64,000 nt of DNA from Sphingobium yanoikuyae (GTDB lineage Bacteria; Pseudomonadota; Alphaproteobacteria; Sphingomonadales; Sphingomonadaceae), in contig NZ_CP053021.1 of assembly GCF_013001025.1 (NCBI RefSeq), positions 5,029,001 through 5,093,000 of the forward strand, written 5' to 3'. Positions 18,739 through 26,765 of the stretch are shown one piece after another. The notes below the pieces were generated by a model, which saw nothing but the letters and a program-made list of their open reading frames with translations, had not been told where the DNA came from and made no database searches. A program made the translations under genes and the position numbers. Every line of letters starts with the position of its first letter. The stretch's first letter is position 1.

Positions 18739-19515
18739 ATGAGCTACGAAACCAAGACTGCGACCCTTGCCAAGGGTGCCCTGACCTATCTGGTGGCGGG
18801 CGAGGGGGAGCCCTTGCTGGTCCTTCACACGTCGGGCGGGCCGTTGTGGACGCCGCTGATCGAGAAGCTGGCGACGACGCGGCGCATCTTCATGCCGGTG
18901 CTGCCAGGCTTTGGCGGGACGGCGATGCTGGATAGTGTGGCAAGCGTCACCGATCTGGCCGATCTGGCCGCCGACTTCATTACGACGGAGATCGGTGCGG
19001 ACCCGGTGGACCTCTTCGGTGGCTCCTTCGGCGGCCGGGTCGCGCTCTATCTGGCGGTGCGTCACCCCGACCGCGTAACTGACGTGGTGCTGGAAGCGCC
19101 GGCTGGGGTTGCGGTGGGCGCCGACCCGGCAGCGCAGGATCCGCAGGCCGCCCGGACCGGCCTGTTCGCCTATCCCGACAAGGCCAGGCATCTGGCGCCG
19201 ACACCGGAGATCGCCCAGGGCAACAGCGCGGCCTTCCGCGCCTATGGCGGGCCGGTGCTGGTCGACGAGGAACTGGTGGCGTTGCTGCCCGGCATCGCGG
19301 CGCCGGTGCTGGTGATCATGGGCACGCTGGACCGGGTGACGCCGCCGCAAGCGGGGCATTATCTCGCCACCACCCTGCCCAATGGCAAGCTGACCTATGT
19401 CTATGATGCCGCCCATGCGGTGCAGGTGGACCAGGCCGAGGCGATGTTCCGCGTCACCCGGCATTTCCTCGACAAGGGGGCGGCCTTCATCGTCGCCAGC
19501 CGGGAATATTGTTGA
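18739..19515 (+). CDS. Alpha/beta hydrolase
   Basis: A 258-aa alpha/beta-fold hydrolase. The HTSGG oxyanion region is near residue 31, nucleophile Ser lies in GGSFGG near residue 96, the acid Asp is in GTLDRVTPP, and catalytic His is in DAAHAVQ. The triad is complete. It is likely an esterase, lactonase or C-C hydrolase. A GGGGGAA-type ribosome site precedes ATG. It is the last gene of the MFS-LLM-hydrolase operon and is followed by a strong terminator. Confidence 0.88.
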   Translation: MSYETKTATLAKGALTYLVAGEGEPLLVLHTSGGPLWTPLIEKLATTRRIFMPVLPGFGGTAMLDSVASVTDLADLAADFITTEIGADPVDLFGGSFGGRVALYLAVRHPDRVTDVVLEAPAGVAVGADPAAQDPQAARTGLFAYPDKARHLAPTPEIAQGNSAAFRAYGGPVLVDEELVALLPGIAAPVLVIMGTLDRVTPPQAGHYLATTLPNGKLTYVYDAAHAVQVDQAEAMFRVTRHFLDKGAAFIVASREYC

Positions 19516-19555
19516 GCTTCCGAAGCGTCTGACAAGGGCATTCGGGTCGCAGGGA

Positions 19556-19591
19556 GGGGGAGGATGGCGCAGCGCCATCCTCCCCCTTTTT
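19556..19591 (+). terminator. Intrinsic terminator between convergent genes
   Basis: Arms GGGGGAGGATGGCGC (19556-19570) and GCGCCATCCTCCCCC (19572-19586) form a perfect stem followed by five T. It ends the plus-strand operon at 19515; the tannase gene converges on it. Confidence 0.92.
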
Positions 19592-19593
19592 CG

Positions 19594-21207
19594 TTACTTG
19601 GCCGCTGGACCCCAGAGCCAGTCGATGCGGCCATCGGGTGTGCTGGCCGGCATGGCTGCGTGCCAGCTGGCGGCTGTGTTGACATCGCCCTTGCCGTCAT
19701 AGCGGGCGACCGCGGGATAGGCGAAGAGCGGGCGGGTGCGGACCAGCGTGTCGCCATCCTTCTGGCTTGCCACCACGCCATTGGGCGCCGCGCCCTTTTC
19801 TACCCAGGCGATGATGCCGGGCATGAAGTCGAAGCTGTTGGGTGCGTTGCCGCCGCGGCAGTGAAACATGCCCGGCACCATGAACAGGCGGAACCAGTCG
19901 CGCAGGCTGGTGACGCCGCCCTGACGGGCCGCGACCTGCGCATAATAATCGAGCGAGCCAAGCGGCGAGGCGCCCTGGTCGGACCAGCCATGGTAGAGGA
20001 TCAGCCGGCCGCCGCGCGCGTGGAAAGCGGCGAGATCGGGCGCGCTGCCCGGAGCGACAGGATCGTAGAGCGCGACCTGATCGCGCACCTTGGCCAGATC
20101 ACGGTCCCAGTCGAAATCATGATAATCATAATCGCGGGCCGGGTTCTGCGCGAACATCAGATAGCGAAGCGATCCCTGCGGCAGGCTCCATGTGTCGGCG
20201 CCGCCCCAGGCGCCTTCGCTGCCCGGCATCATGCCGCCGGGATAGAGGCGCTGGCCCTTGCTGTTGCGCGGACCGTCATAAACGGCTTTCGCTGCCGCGA
20301 CCTGCTCGGCGGTCAGGCAGTCGCTGCCGCCCGTCGCCGGGCATTGCAGGCTGGCCGGATCGAAGCGGCACTGGCGCGGATCGTCGATGATGCCGTCCTT
20401 CACCCCGTCGATCGCATCGCAGGCGGCGATGGTGCGCTGATGCAGCAGGGTGAGGGAAGCCTGATCGAAGATCGGCACATTGCCGCGCCGGAATAATTTC
20501 TGCGCGGCCCAGACATTGGCGATCGCACCCAGCCGCCCGGCAAAGGCGGGGTCGCCCGAAACGATGCCGTCAAAATCCTCCGGATGATGCTGCGCTTCCA
20601 TCAACCCTTCACGCCCGCCGGTCGAGCAGCCGCGGAAATAGCTGTAGGCCGGTGCCTTGCCATAGAAGACAGCGATCACCCGCTTGGCGACCAGCGCGGT
20701 GACATGGGTGCTGCGCGCGCCATAGTCGCGGCGGGCATCGGCGCTCGATCCCCAGAGCGGTTCCTTCAGTATGTCGCCGACATGGCCCATATTGTCAGCT
20801 GCGACGACGAAATCCCTGGCCAGCATGTCGCCGCAGCCGGCGATGTTGACGAAGCCGCAAAATCCGCCGCAGCCGATCTGGAAATAGCGGCCGTTCCAAC
20901 TGCTGGTCGGTAGGCGGATCTCGAACTGGACCTGTGGCTGGACATAGCCGGTCACCGCGCAATATTCGTTCGCCGCCGGGCTGGCTGCGACGAGCTTCGC
21001 GCCGGTGATGGTTGCTGGCGATTCATGATCCTGCGTCAGGTCGACCTTGCCCAATGCCTCGCAACTGATCGTGCTGACAAGCTGTGCGTCAGTCTGTGCC
21101 TTCATTAATGTGCTTGTCCGGGCGTTTGCCGGCATCGCCAGCCCGAGACAGAGCGCCACCGCTCCGGCCAGCGCCAGCCCTAACTTGTTCCAATTGATTT
21201 TCTGCAA
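19594..21207 (-). CDS. Tannase/feruloyl esterase family protein
   Basis: About 537 aa. A signal peptide (LALAGAVALCLGLAMPANA) precedes a tannase-family alpha/beta hydrolase with the nucleophile in FRGCSTGGREG, a long cysteine-containing lid (GCGGFCGFVNIAGCGD), and late Asp/His regions (HGWSDQGASP; MFHCRGG). Family members cleave esters of aromatic acids such as gallate or ferulate, usually outside the cytoplasm. GGAGG stands seven bases before a TTG at 21207, which I take as the start. Operator 21245-21255 lies 38 bp upstream. It would release an aromatic acid or alcohol for the GntR pathway (inference). Confidence 0.88.
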   Translation of the reverse strand: MQKINWNKLGLALAGAVALCLGLAMPANARTSTLMKAQTDAQLVSTISCEALGKVDLTQDHESPATITGAKLVAASPAANEYCAVTGYVQPQVQFEIRLPTSSWNGRYFQIGCGGFCGFVNIAGCGDMLARDFVVAADNMGHVGDILKEPLWGSSADARRDYGARSTHVTALVAKRVIAVFYGKAPAYSYFRGCSTGGREGLMEAQHHPEDFDGIVSGDPAFAGRLGAIANVWAAQKLFRRGNVPIFDQASLTLLHQRTIAACDAIDGVKDGIIDDPRQCRFDPASLQCPATGGSDCLTAEQVAAAKAVYDGPRNSKGQRLYPGGMMPGSEGAWGGADTWSLPQGSLRYLMFAQNPARDYDYHDFDWDRDLAKVRDQVALYDPVAPGSAPDLAAFHARGGRLILYHGWSDQGASPLGSLDYYAQVAARQGGVTSLRDWFRLFMVPGMFHCRGGNAPNSFDFMPGIIAWVEKGAAPNGVVASQKDGDTLVRTRPLFAYPAVARYDGKGDVNTAASWHAAMPASTPDGRIDWLWGPAAK

Positions 21208-21244
21208 CGTCCCGCCTCCATGCGATTGCCCGTCACAGGTATTA

Positions 21245-21255
21245 TTGTCATACAA
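21245..21255. promoter_or_regulatory. Predicted GntR operator (tannase / gamma-glutamyltransferase)
   Basis: TTGTCATACAA in the divergent promoter between the tannase start (21207) and the gamma-glutamyltransferase gene (21269). Confidence 0.7.
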
Positions 21256-21268
21256 GATTCGTAACGCA

Positions 21269-23077
21269 ATGGAAAAGCAGGCAGAGATGTTCACCACACG
21301 CCCGGAAATCAGCGGTACCTTTGGCGTCGTCGCCTCCACCCACTGGATCGTGTCGCAGGTCGCGATGGGCATATTGGAACGGGGCGGCAATGCCTTTGAC
21401 GCGGCTGTAGCTGGCGGCTTCACCCTGCAGGTGGTCGAGCCGCATCTGTGTGGCCCGGCCGGCGAGGTGCCGATCCTGTTTCATGACAGCCGGACCGATG
21501 AAATCGGCGTGCTGTGCGGCCAGGGCATCGCCCCCGCCGCAGCGACGATCGACCATTTCCGGGGGCTTGGGCTGGACATGGTGCCGGGCTCAGGCCTGAT
21601 CGCGGCGGTCGTGCCGGGATCGTTCGACGCCTGGCTGACGCTGTTGCGCAATCATGGGACGATGGAACTGGCCGATGTGATGGCGCCGGCAATCGGCTAT
21701 GCGCAGAACGGCCATCCGCTGCTGCCGGGGGCAGCGCGGGCGATCGCGGATGTCGAGCAGGCGCTGCGCCATGAATGGCCGAGCGGGGCCGACATCTGGC
21801 TGGCGGGCGGGGGAGCTCCCGTTGCCGGCAAGCTGTTCCGCAATCCGGTACTGGCCGCGACCTGGCAACGGCTGCTGGCCGAGGCCGGAACGCAGGGCAA
21901 TCGCGAAGCGCGGATAGATCGTGCGCGCCATGCCTGGAGCCAGGGCTTTGTGGCTGAAGCGATCGACCAGTTTACCCGATCGCCGCTGATGGATGCGAGC
22001 GGTGCGCGCCATGCGGGACTGCTCACGGGCGAAGACATGGCGCGCTGGCAGGCCCGCTATGAAGCGCCGGTGACGGCCGATTTTCATGGCTGGACCGTCT
22101 GCAAGACCGCGAGCTGGGGGCAGGGACCGGTGTTGCTGCAGATGCTGCGCCTTCTGGATGCGGCCGGCATCGACCGGATTGATCCGGGTAGCGTCGATTT
22201 CGTCCATCTGGTGCTGGAAGCAACGAAGCTCTGCTTCGCCGACCGTGAAGCCTATTATGGCGATCCCGATTTCGTCGAGGTGCCGGTTCAGGCGTTGCTG
22301 TCCGATGGCTATGCCCGTGATCGGGTCGGCCTGATCGGCACGCAAGCGAGCCATGTCCTGCGGCCGGGCGTGCTGCCGGGCTTTGCCGAACAGGTGGCGC
22401 GTGGCATGGCGCAGGTGCGGTTGGCCCGGGACGAGGCGGCTGGCCTGGGCATCGGCGAGCCGACTATGATGCATCTCAAGTCGACGCTGAAGCCCGGCGA
22501 CACCGTACATATCGATGTGATCGACCGTCATGGCAATATGGTGAGCGCGACCCCATCGGGCGGCTGGCCGCAATCCTCGCCGACGGTGCCGGGTCTGGGT
22601 TTCGCGCTGAATACCCGTGCGCAGATGTTCTGGCTCGAACCCGGCCTGCCCGGCAGCCTCGCGCCGGGCAAGCGCCCGCGTACCACGCTGACGCCGACGC
22701 TGGCCTTGCATGAGGGGCGGCCGGCCCTGGTGTGCGGCACGCCCGGAGGCGACCAGCAGGATCAATGGCAGCTGGTGCTGCTGCTGCGCCGGATATTGGG
22801 CAAGATGGGGTTGCAGCAGGCACTGGATCAGCCACTGTTCCACAGCCTGCATTTCCCTTCGTCCTTCTACCCGCGTGAGGCGATGCCGGGCGTGGCGGTG
22901 GTCGAGGAAAGCTATGGTGCCGGAATCATCGACGATCTGCGGGCGCGGGGGCATGACATACGGGTTGCGCCGGCCTGGTCGGCAGGGCGGCTGACCGTCG
23001 CGGAACGGTCGGCCGACGGCGTGCTGCATGCCGCGGCGACGCCGCGGCTGATGCAGGCCTATGCAGTGGGACGGTGA
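21269..23077 (+). CDS. Gamma-glutamyltransferase family protein
   Basis: About 602 aa, an Ntn-hydrolase of the gamma-glutamyltranspeptidase family: THWIVSQVAMGILERGGNAFDAAVA near the start and GTPGGDQQDQW near the end. The autoprocessing region reads GDTVHIDVIDRHGNMVSAT, keeping a Thr where the nucleophile is expected but with Val instead of the usual second Thr. No signal peptide is seen, unlike periplasmic GGTs, so a cytoplasmic amidase or gamma-glutamyl hydrolase role is more likely. In catabolic clusters such enzymes can remove gamma-glutamyl or acyl groups from amines. ATG at 21287 is an alternative start that would leave more room after the operator. Confidence 0.85.
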   Translation: MEKQAEMFTTRPEISGTFGVVASTHWIVSQVAMGILERGGNAFDAAVAGGFTLQVVEPHLCGPAGEVPILFHDSRTDEIGVLCGQGIAPAAATIDHFRGLGLDMVPGSGLIAAVVPGSFDAWLTLLRNHGTMELADVMAPAIGYAQNGHPLLPGAARAIADVEQALRHEWPSGADIWLAGGGAPVAGKLFRNPVLAATWQRLLAEAGTQGNREARIDRARHAWSQGFVAEAIDQFTRSPLMDASGARHAGLLTGEDMARWQARYEAPVTADFHGWTVCKTASWGQGPVLLQMLRLLDAAGIDRIDPGSVDFVHLVLEATKLCFADREAYYGDPDFVEVPVQALLSDGYARDRVGLIGTQASHVLRPGVLPGFAEQVARGMAQVRLARDEAAGLGIGEPTMMHLKSTLKPGDTVHIDVIDRHGNMVSATPSGGWPQSSPTVPGLGFALNTRAQMFWLEPGLPGSLAPGKRPRTTLTPTLALHEGRPALVCGTPGGDQQDQWQLVLLLRRILGKMGLQQALDQPLFHSLHFPSSFYPREAMPGVAVVEESYGAGIIDDLRARGHDIRVAPAWSAGRLTVAERSADGVLHAAATPRLMQAYAVGR

Positions 23078-23104
23078 ACGGAAGCAGCGCGGCCCTACCG
23101 GGGC

Positions 23105-23416
23105 TCAGCCGAGAAAATAGACGGTGCCGTCCTCAACCCGGACATCATAGGTGCGCAGCGCCTGCTTGCAGGGCAGGGAGCAGGCCTTGCCAGTGCGGAT
23201 GTTGAAGCTGCCGCCATGCAGCGGACAGAAGATCGTCTGCCCCTCCAGCCGGCCCTCCGACAAGGAGGCGATGGCATGGGTGCAATCATCGTCGATCAGG
23301 CGAAATTCGCCCTCATCATTGATCAGCAGCATCGGATCTTCGCCGTCCAGCTCGAATCGCGCCATCTCGCCCGGCGCCAGGGATGCTGCTTCGCAAAGCG
23401 CCGTCTTTTCGGCCAT
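23105..23416 (-). CDS. Rieske-type [2Fe-2S] ferredoxin
   Basis: A 103-aa soluble Rieske ferredoxin. The cluster ligands are Cys45-X-His47 and Cys64-X2-His67 (CPLHGG). It resembles ferredoxin components of ring-hydroxylating dioxygenases, including the CarAc type. It probably carries electrons from the reductase at 23526-24521 to the Rieske oxygenase at 26766. It has its own operator at 23449-23459, 33 bp before the start. Confidence 0.92.
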   Translation of the reverse strand: MAEKTALCEAASLAPGEMARFELDGEDPMLLINDEGEFRLIDDDCTHAIASLSEGRLEGQTIFCPLHGGSFNIRTGKACSLPCKQALRTYDVRVEDGTVYFLG

Positions 23417-23448
23417 CTCATTTTCCAATATCTTGTCTCTATGTATGA

Positions 23449-23459
23449 TTGTCATACAA
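23449..23459. promoter_or_regulatory. Predicted GntR operator, best palindrome (ferredoxin promoter)
   Basis: TTGTCATACAA, extended to the perfect inverted repeat TGTATGA-TTG-TCATACA at 23442-23458. It is the strongest member of the operator set and reveals the 7-bp arms. Confidence 0.75.
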
Positions 23460-23525
23460 TAAATGATCGAAAGAGGCGGTGATGTCCAGCCCTGCCGTCG
23501 ATCTACCGGACGTGCAGGGCGATGT

Positions 23526-24521
23526 TCAGCCGCCGATCGCGAAACGCTCTGCCCGGATGTGGCCCGGCGCGATGCCAGCCGCGCGCAGAACGGTACGAGC
23601 GGCGTCCACCATCGCCGGCGGCCCACACAGATGATGGCTGGCGCCGGCGATGTCTTCGGGCGCGAGCAGGGCGACGGCGGTGCCGCTGGCTATGCTGCCG
23701 CTGGCGCCTTCCATCAGGGCGATGCGGACTTCCAGCCCGGCTGTCGTAGCGGCGAGGTGGCGCAGTTCGTCCTCCAGGAACAGATCCTCGCGCCGGCTGC
23801 AGCCGAAACATAGCAGCATCGGGCGCTTGCCACCGCTCGCGCGGATCATCGACAGGGCGGGGGCCAGGCCCGTTCCGCCGACGATGAACACGGAGCGCTC
23901 CGCCCGGTCGTCGAGCGCAAAACCGCCCAGTGGCCCCTGCAATGCCAGCTTGGCGCCCGCTGTAGCGGCGTCGCTGTCCAGCCAGCCGCTCACCTGTCCG
24001 CCCGGTACATGACGGATCAGCAGTTCGATCATGGGCAGGGCATTGGGAGCAGATGCAATGGAATAGGCCCGCGCCACCTTCAGTCCGGGCGGCCGCAGGC
24101 GCAGATATTGTCCTGGCTGGAACCGGAAATTGTCGGGATCCTCTACCTCGATGATAAGCCGGGATATGGTCGCGGCGAGCCGATCGATGCGCACCAGCCG
24201 TCCGCGCTGTCGCCCGGCCGGGCTCGGCTGTGGTGTCAGCGGATAGTCCAGTTCGAAATGCGCGTCGGAGCGCAGCCGGGTGAGGCAGGTGGGGTAGATG
24301 CCGGCGAAGATCTCGTCCGCATCGACGATCGGCTGGTCCATCGGGTCACATATGACTTCGCCCGATGTGCAGCGTGCGATGCAGGAGCCGCAACTGCCGC
24401 TCATGCAGTCCGATCGCAGCGGCAATTCGGCATTGAGTGCCGCTTCCACCACGGTTTCCCCGTCCGCCACGGGCAGGGTCAGAGCCGCACCATCCTGAAA
24501 ATGCAGCGTGGCTCGAAACAT
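23526..24521 (-). CDS. Ferredoxin-NAD(P)H reductase with plant-type 2Fe-2S domain (dioxygenase reductase)
   Basis: A 331-aa three-domain reductase. An N-terminal plant-type ferredoxin has ligands Cys39, Cys44, Cys47 and Cys79 (CMSGSCGSC ... YPTC). A flavin-binding barrel follows (RLVRIDRLAATISRLIIEV; FRFQPGQYLRL; RAYSIAS), then an NAD-binding domain (FIVGGTGLAPALSMI; HLCGPPAMVDAA). This is the BenC/CarAd-like layout. It should pass electrons from NADH to the Rieske ferredoxin and on to the oxygenase. GAAGGAAG precedes ATG at 24521. Operator 24557-24567 is shared with the divergent hydratase. Confidence 0.92.
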   Translation of the reverse strand: MFRATLHFQDGAALTLPVADGETVVEAALNAELPLRSDCMSGSCGSCIARCTSGEVICDPMDQPIVDADEIFAGIYPTCLTRLRSDAHFELDYPLTPQPSPAGRQRGRLVRIDRLAATISRLIIEVEDPDNFRFQPGQYLRLRPPGLKVARAYSIASAPNALPMIELLIRHVPGGQVSGWLDSDAATAGAKLALQGPLGGFALDDRAERSVFIVGGTGLAPALSMIRASGGKRPMLLCFGCSRREDLFLEDELRHLAATTAGLEVRIALMEGASGSIASGTAVALLAPEDIAGASHHLCGPPAMVDAARTVLRAAGIAPGHIRAERFAIGG

Positions 24522-24556
24522 CGTGAAACTTCCTTCTCGACAAAGACAATGTATTC

Positions 24557-24567
24557 TTGTCATACAA
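24557..24567. promoter_or_regulatory. Predicted GntR operator (reductase / hydratase)
   Basis: TTGTCATACAA in the 69-bp divergent region, 36 bp from the reductase start and 24 bp from the hydratase start. Confidence 0.7.
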
Positions 24568-24590
24568 TCATATCTGATGCGGGGGAAGCA

Positions 24591-25376
24591 ATGGCTGATT
24601 CAGGTGATGCGATGATGACGGCAGAGATCGGGGCGCTTTTGCGCGACGCTTATGACGGTGCGCCGATACCGCCGGTCGCCGATCGGATCGCGTCCGTCGA
24701 GGATGCCTATCAGGTGCAATTATGGCAGATCGCGGAACGGCTCGCCGCCGGCCGCCGGATCGTTGGTCGCAAGATCGGCCTGACCTCGCCCGCAGTGCAG
24801 CGTCAGCTTGGTGTCGATGAACCGGATTTCGGCCATCTGACCGACGAGATGGTCCATGGTGACAATGTCCAGCTGGTTCATGCGACGCTGCGCCAGCCGC
24901 GCATCGAGGCGGAGGTGGCGCTGATCCTGGGCGCCGACCTCGCCATGCCGCATGTGACCGTGGTCGACGTGATCGCGGCGACCGCCTATGTGGTGCCGGC
25001 GCTGGAAGTGGTCGCCAGTCGCATTGCCGACTGGAAGATCGGTATCCTCGATACCGTTGCCGACAATGCCTCGGCCGGCGCTGTCGTGCTGGGTGGTCCG
25101 GCCCGGCGCCTGGACGGGATCGACCTCACCCATTGCGCCATGACGATGACCATCAATGGCGAGACGGTGTCGCAGGGGCAGGGCAGCGATTGCCTGGGAA
25201 GCCCGCTCAATGCCGCGACCTGGCTCGCGCGCCGCTGCCACAGTCTGGGGCGGCCACTGCTTGCCGGCGAGATCATTCTGACCGGTGCGCTTGGCCCGAT
25301 GCGCGCCGTCGCGCCGGGCGATGCCGTCCATGCCGAAATTGACGGTCTGGGGACCGTTTCCGCCAGCTTCTGCTGA
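24591..25376 (+). CDS. 2-oxopent-4-enoate (2-hydroxypenta-2,4-dienoate) hydratase family
   Basis: A 261-aa enzyme of the fumarylacetoacetase-like hydratase/decarboxylase family (MhpD, BphH, CarD). Recognisable parts are GRKIGLTSPAVQRQLGVDEPDFG, PRIEAEVALILG, VVPALEVVASRIADW, and GSPLNAATWLA. It adds water to 2-hydroxypenta-2,4-dienoate to give 4-hydroxy-2-oxovalerate, which the aldolase at 34394 would split. GGGGGAAG lies before the ATG. The gene ends 14 bp before an IS110-family element that separates it from the Rieske oxygenase gene. Confidence 0.88.
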   Translation: MADSGDAMMTAEIGALLRDAYDGAPIPPVADRIASVEDAYQVQLWQIAERLAAGRRIVGRKIGLTSPAVQRQLGVDEPDFGHLTDEMVHGDNVQLVHATLRQPRIEAEVALILGADLAMPHVTVVDVIAATAYVVPALEVVASRIADWKIGILDTVADNASAGAVVLGGPARRLDGIDLTHCAMTMTINGETVSQGQGSDCLGSPLNAATWLARRCHSLGRPLLAGEIILTGALGPMRAVAPGDAVHAEIDGLGTVSASFC

Positions 25377-25390
25377 AAAAAACATCTAGT

Positions 25391-25650
25391 CAAAAAAACG
25401 TATGGCCCGCCCCGTTTGCAAGTAGGATTTTACGGTGTTCTGATCAGTCTGCGTCAACGTATGCGGTCTCACGGGAGCATCCCGTGGCCAAGATGGACAT
25501 CCGCACGTCTGGAGCCACAATAAGGGAACCGGCAACAGGTGCCATTTTTTTGCCCGGGCTTTCCAGACGCCGATCGACTGTCAGGCCATCTTCACGATCC
25601 TTCCTGCAAACATCGTTGGGCTACGCGCGCAGAAGCACGCAGCCGATCCG
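25391..25650 (-). ncRNA. Possible bridge-RNA region of IS110-family copy A
   Basis: A 260-bp noncoding segment between the transposase stop and the element end. In IS1111-type relatives the guide (bridge) RNA is encoded on the longer noncoding side, which here is 3' of the transposase. No structure was computed, so this marks a candidate region only. Confidence 0.35.
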
Positions 25651-26682
25651 TTATGCCGCTGCTGGATAGCCGCGTTCGAAGCTCACTTCTTTGCGAAGGG
25701 CTGCCCAAGCGATCCGCGCCAGTTTATTAGCCAATGCGACGACGATTGCGTTGCGATGAACTCCTCGCTCGATCATTCCTGTCAACCAACGTCCCAGCGG
25801 GGTTTCGCTGCGCGCCAGTGACGGTAATGCTGCCCGGGCGCCATGGATGAGCAAAGTGCGCAAATAGGTGTTGCCACGCTTGGAGATGCCGAGCAGCCGG
25901 GGCTTGCCGCCGGTAGTATGTTGCCTGGGTACCAAGCCGAGCCAAGCACCCAAGTCTCGCGCTTTGGCAAAGCTGCTGGCATCGCCCACGGCTGCAATCA
26001 AAGCGGTTGCGTTCAACGTGCCGATGCCGGGGATGGACGTGAGCCGCCGGGCAGCTGCATCATTGCGAGCCAGTTCGACAAACTCGCCGTTCAGTGCCTC
26101 GACCTTGGTATCAAGTTCGTGCCATTCGGCGCGCAGTTCACCCACCAGTTGCTTCAAGCGTGGTGATAGGGCCGTATCTTCGGCGGCCAGCATGGCATCA
26201 ATGCCCAACTCCAGCTTGCGCCGGCCGGCCGGAAAAATGGTCCCCCGCTCCAGGAGGATCGCCCGCAGTTGGTTGATAAGGTTTGTGCGCTCGGCTACCA
26301 GGCGGGACCTGACGCGGTGGAGGGTCTGGATGTCCAACTGCTCCTGAGTCTTGAGTTCGACGAAGCGCATAGTCGGGCGCGAGGCGGCCTCGGCAATCCC
26401 CTCCGCATCACGATCATCATTCTTCTGCGCTTTGACATACGGGCGTACGTACTCCGGCGACATCAATCTGATTTCGTGCCCCTGCGCGGCGAAAAGGCGA
26501 CCAAGGTTGTGGGCACCACAGCACGCCTCCATTGCAATCACGCAAGCCGGAAGCTTGGTCACGTAATCGATAAGTGTCTGTCGGCGCATCGACTTACGCA
26601 CGATGACAGCGCCTGCTGCATCAACGCCTACGACACTGCAGGCATTCTTGCCCAAATCAACGCCAAGGATAACAATAGACAT
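25651..26682 (-). CDS. IS110 family transposase (copy A)
   Basis: A 343-aa DEDD recombinase. The N-terminal RuvC-like domain shows D in LGVDLGKNA, E in AMEACCG, and a D-D-R-D cluster in KNDDRDAEGIAEA. The C-terminal Transposase_20 domain has the helix-hairpin LTSIPGIGTLNATALIAAVGD and the LGISKRGNTYLRTLL segment with the candidate catalytic Ser. Its protein is identical to that of copy B. AAAGGAG precedes the ATG. Confidence 0.94.
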   Translation of the reverse strand: MSIVILGVDLGKNACSVVGVDAAGAVIVRKSMRRQTLIDYVTKLPACVIAMEACCGAHNLGRLFAAQGHEIRLMSPEYVRPYVKAQKNDDRDAEGIAEAASRPTMRFVELKTQEQLDIQTLHRVRSRLVAERTNLINQLRAILLERGTIFPAGRRKLELGIDAMLAAEDTALSPRLKQLVGELRAEWHELDTKVEALNGEFVELARNDAAARRLTSIPGIGTLNATALIAAVGDASSFAKARDLGAWLGLVPRQHTTGGKPRLLGISKRGNTYLRTLLIHGARAALPSLARSETPLGRWLTGMIERGVHRNAIVVALANKLARIAWAALRKEVSFERGYPAAA

Positions 26683-26765
26683 CGGTCCGCTCCTTTCCTT
26701 TTCAAGCACCGGCATCATACCTGATGCCGGGGAAAAGGGGCGGGCCATCCCATAAGGGACGAGAA

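Larger units (their letters stand above)
25391..26758 (-). mobile_element. IS110-family (IS1111-type) insertion sequence, copy A
   Basis: 1368 bp that recur in inverted orientation at 37810-39177 with no difference found by eye. Twelve-bp sub-terminal inverted repeats ATGGCCCGCCCC stand at 25402-25413 and 26737-26748, about 10 bp inside the ends, as in the IS1111 subgroup. It holds one transposase gene, a 9-bp-armed hairpin at its 5' end (26709-26730), and 260 bp of noncoding DNA after the gene. It ends 7 bp before the Rieske oxygenase start codon. Confidence 0.9.
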
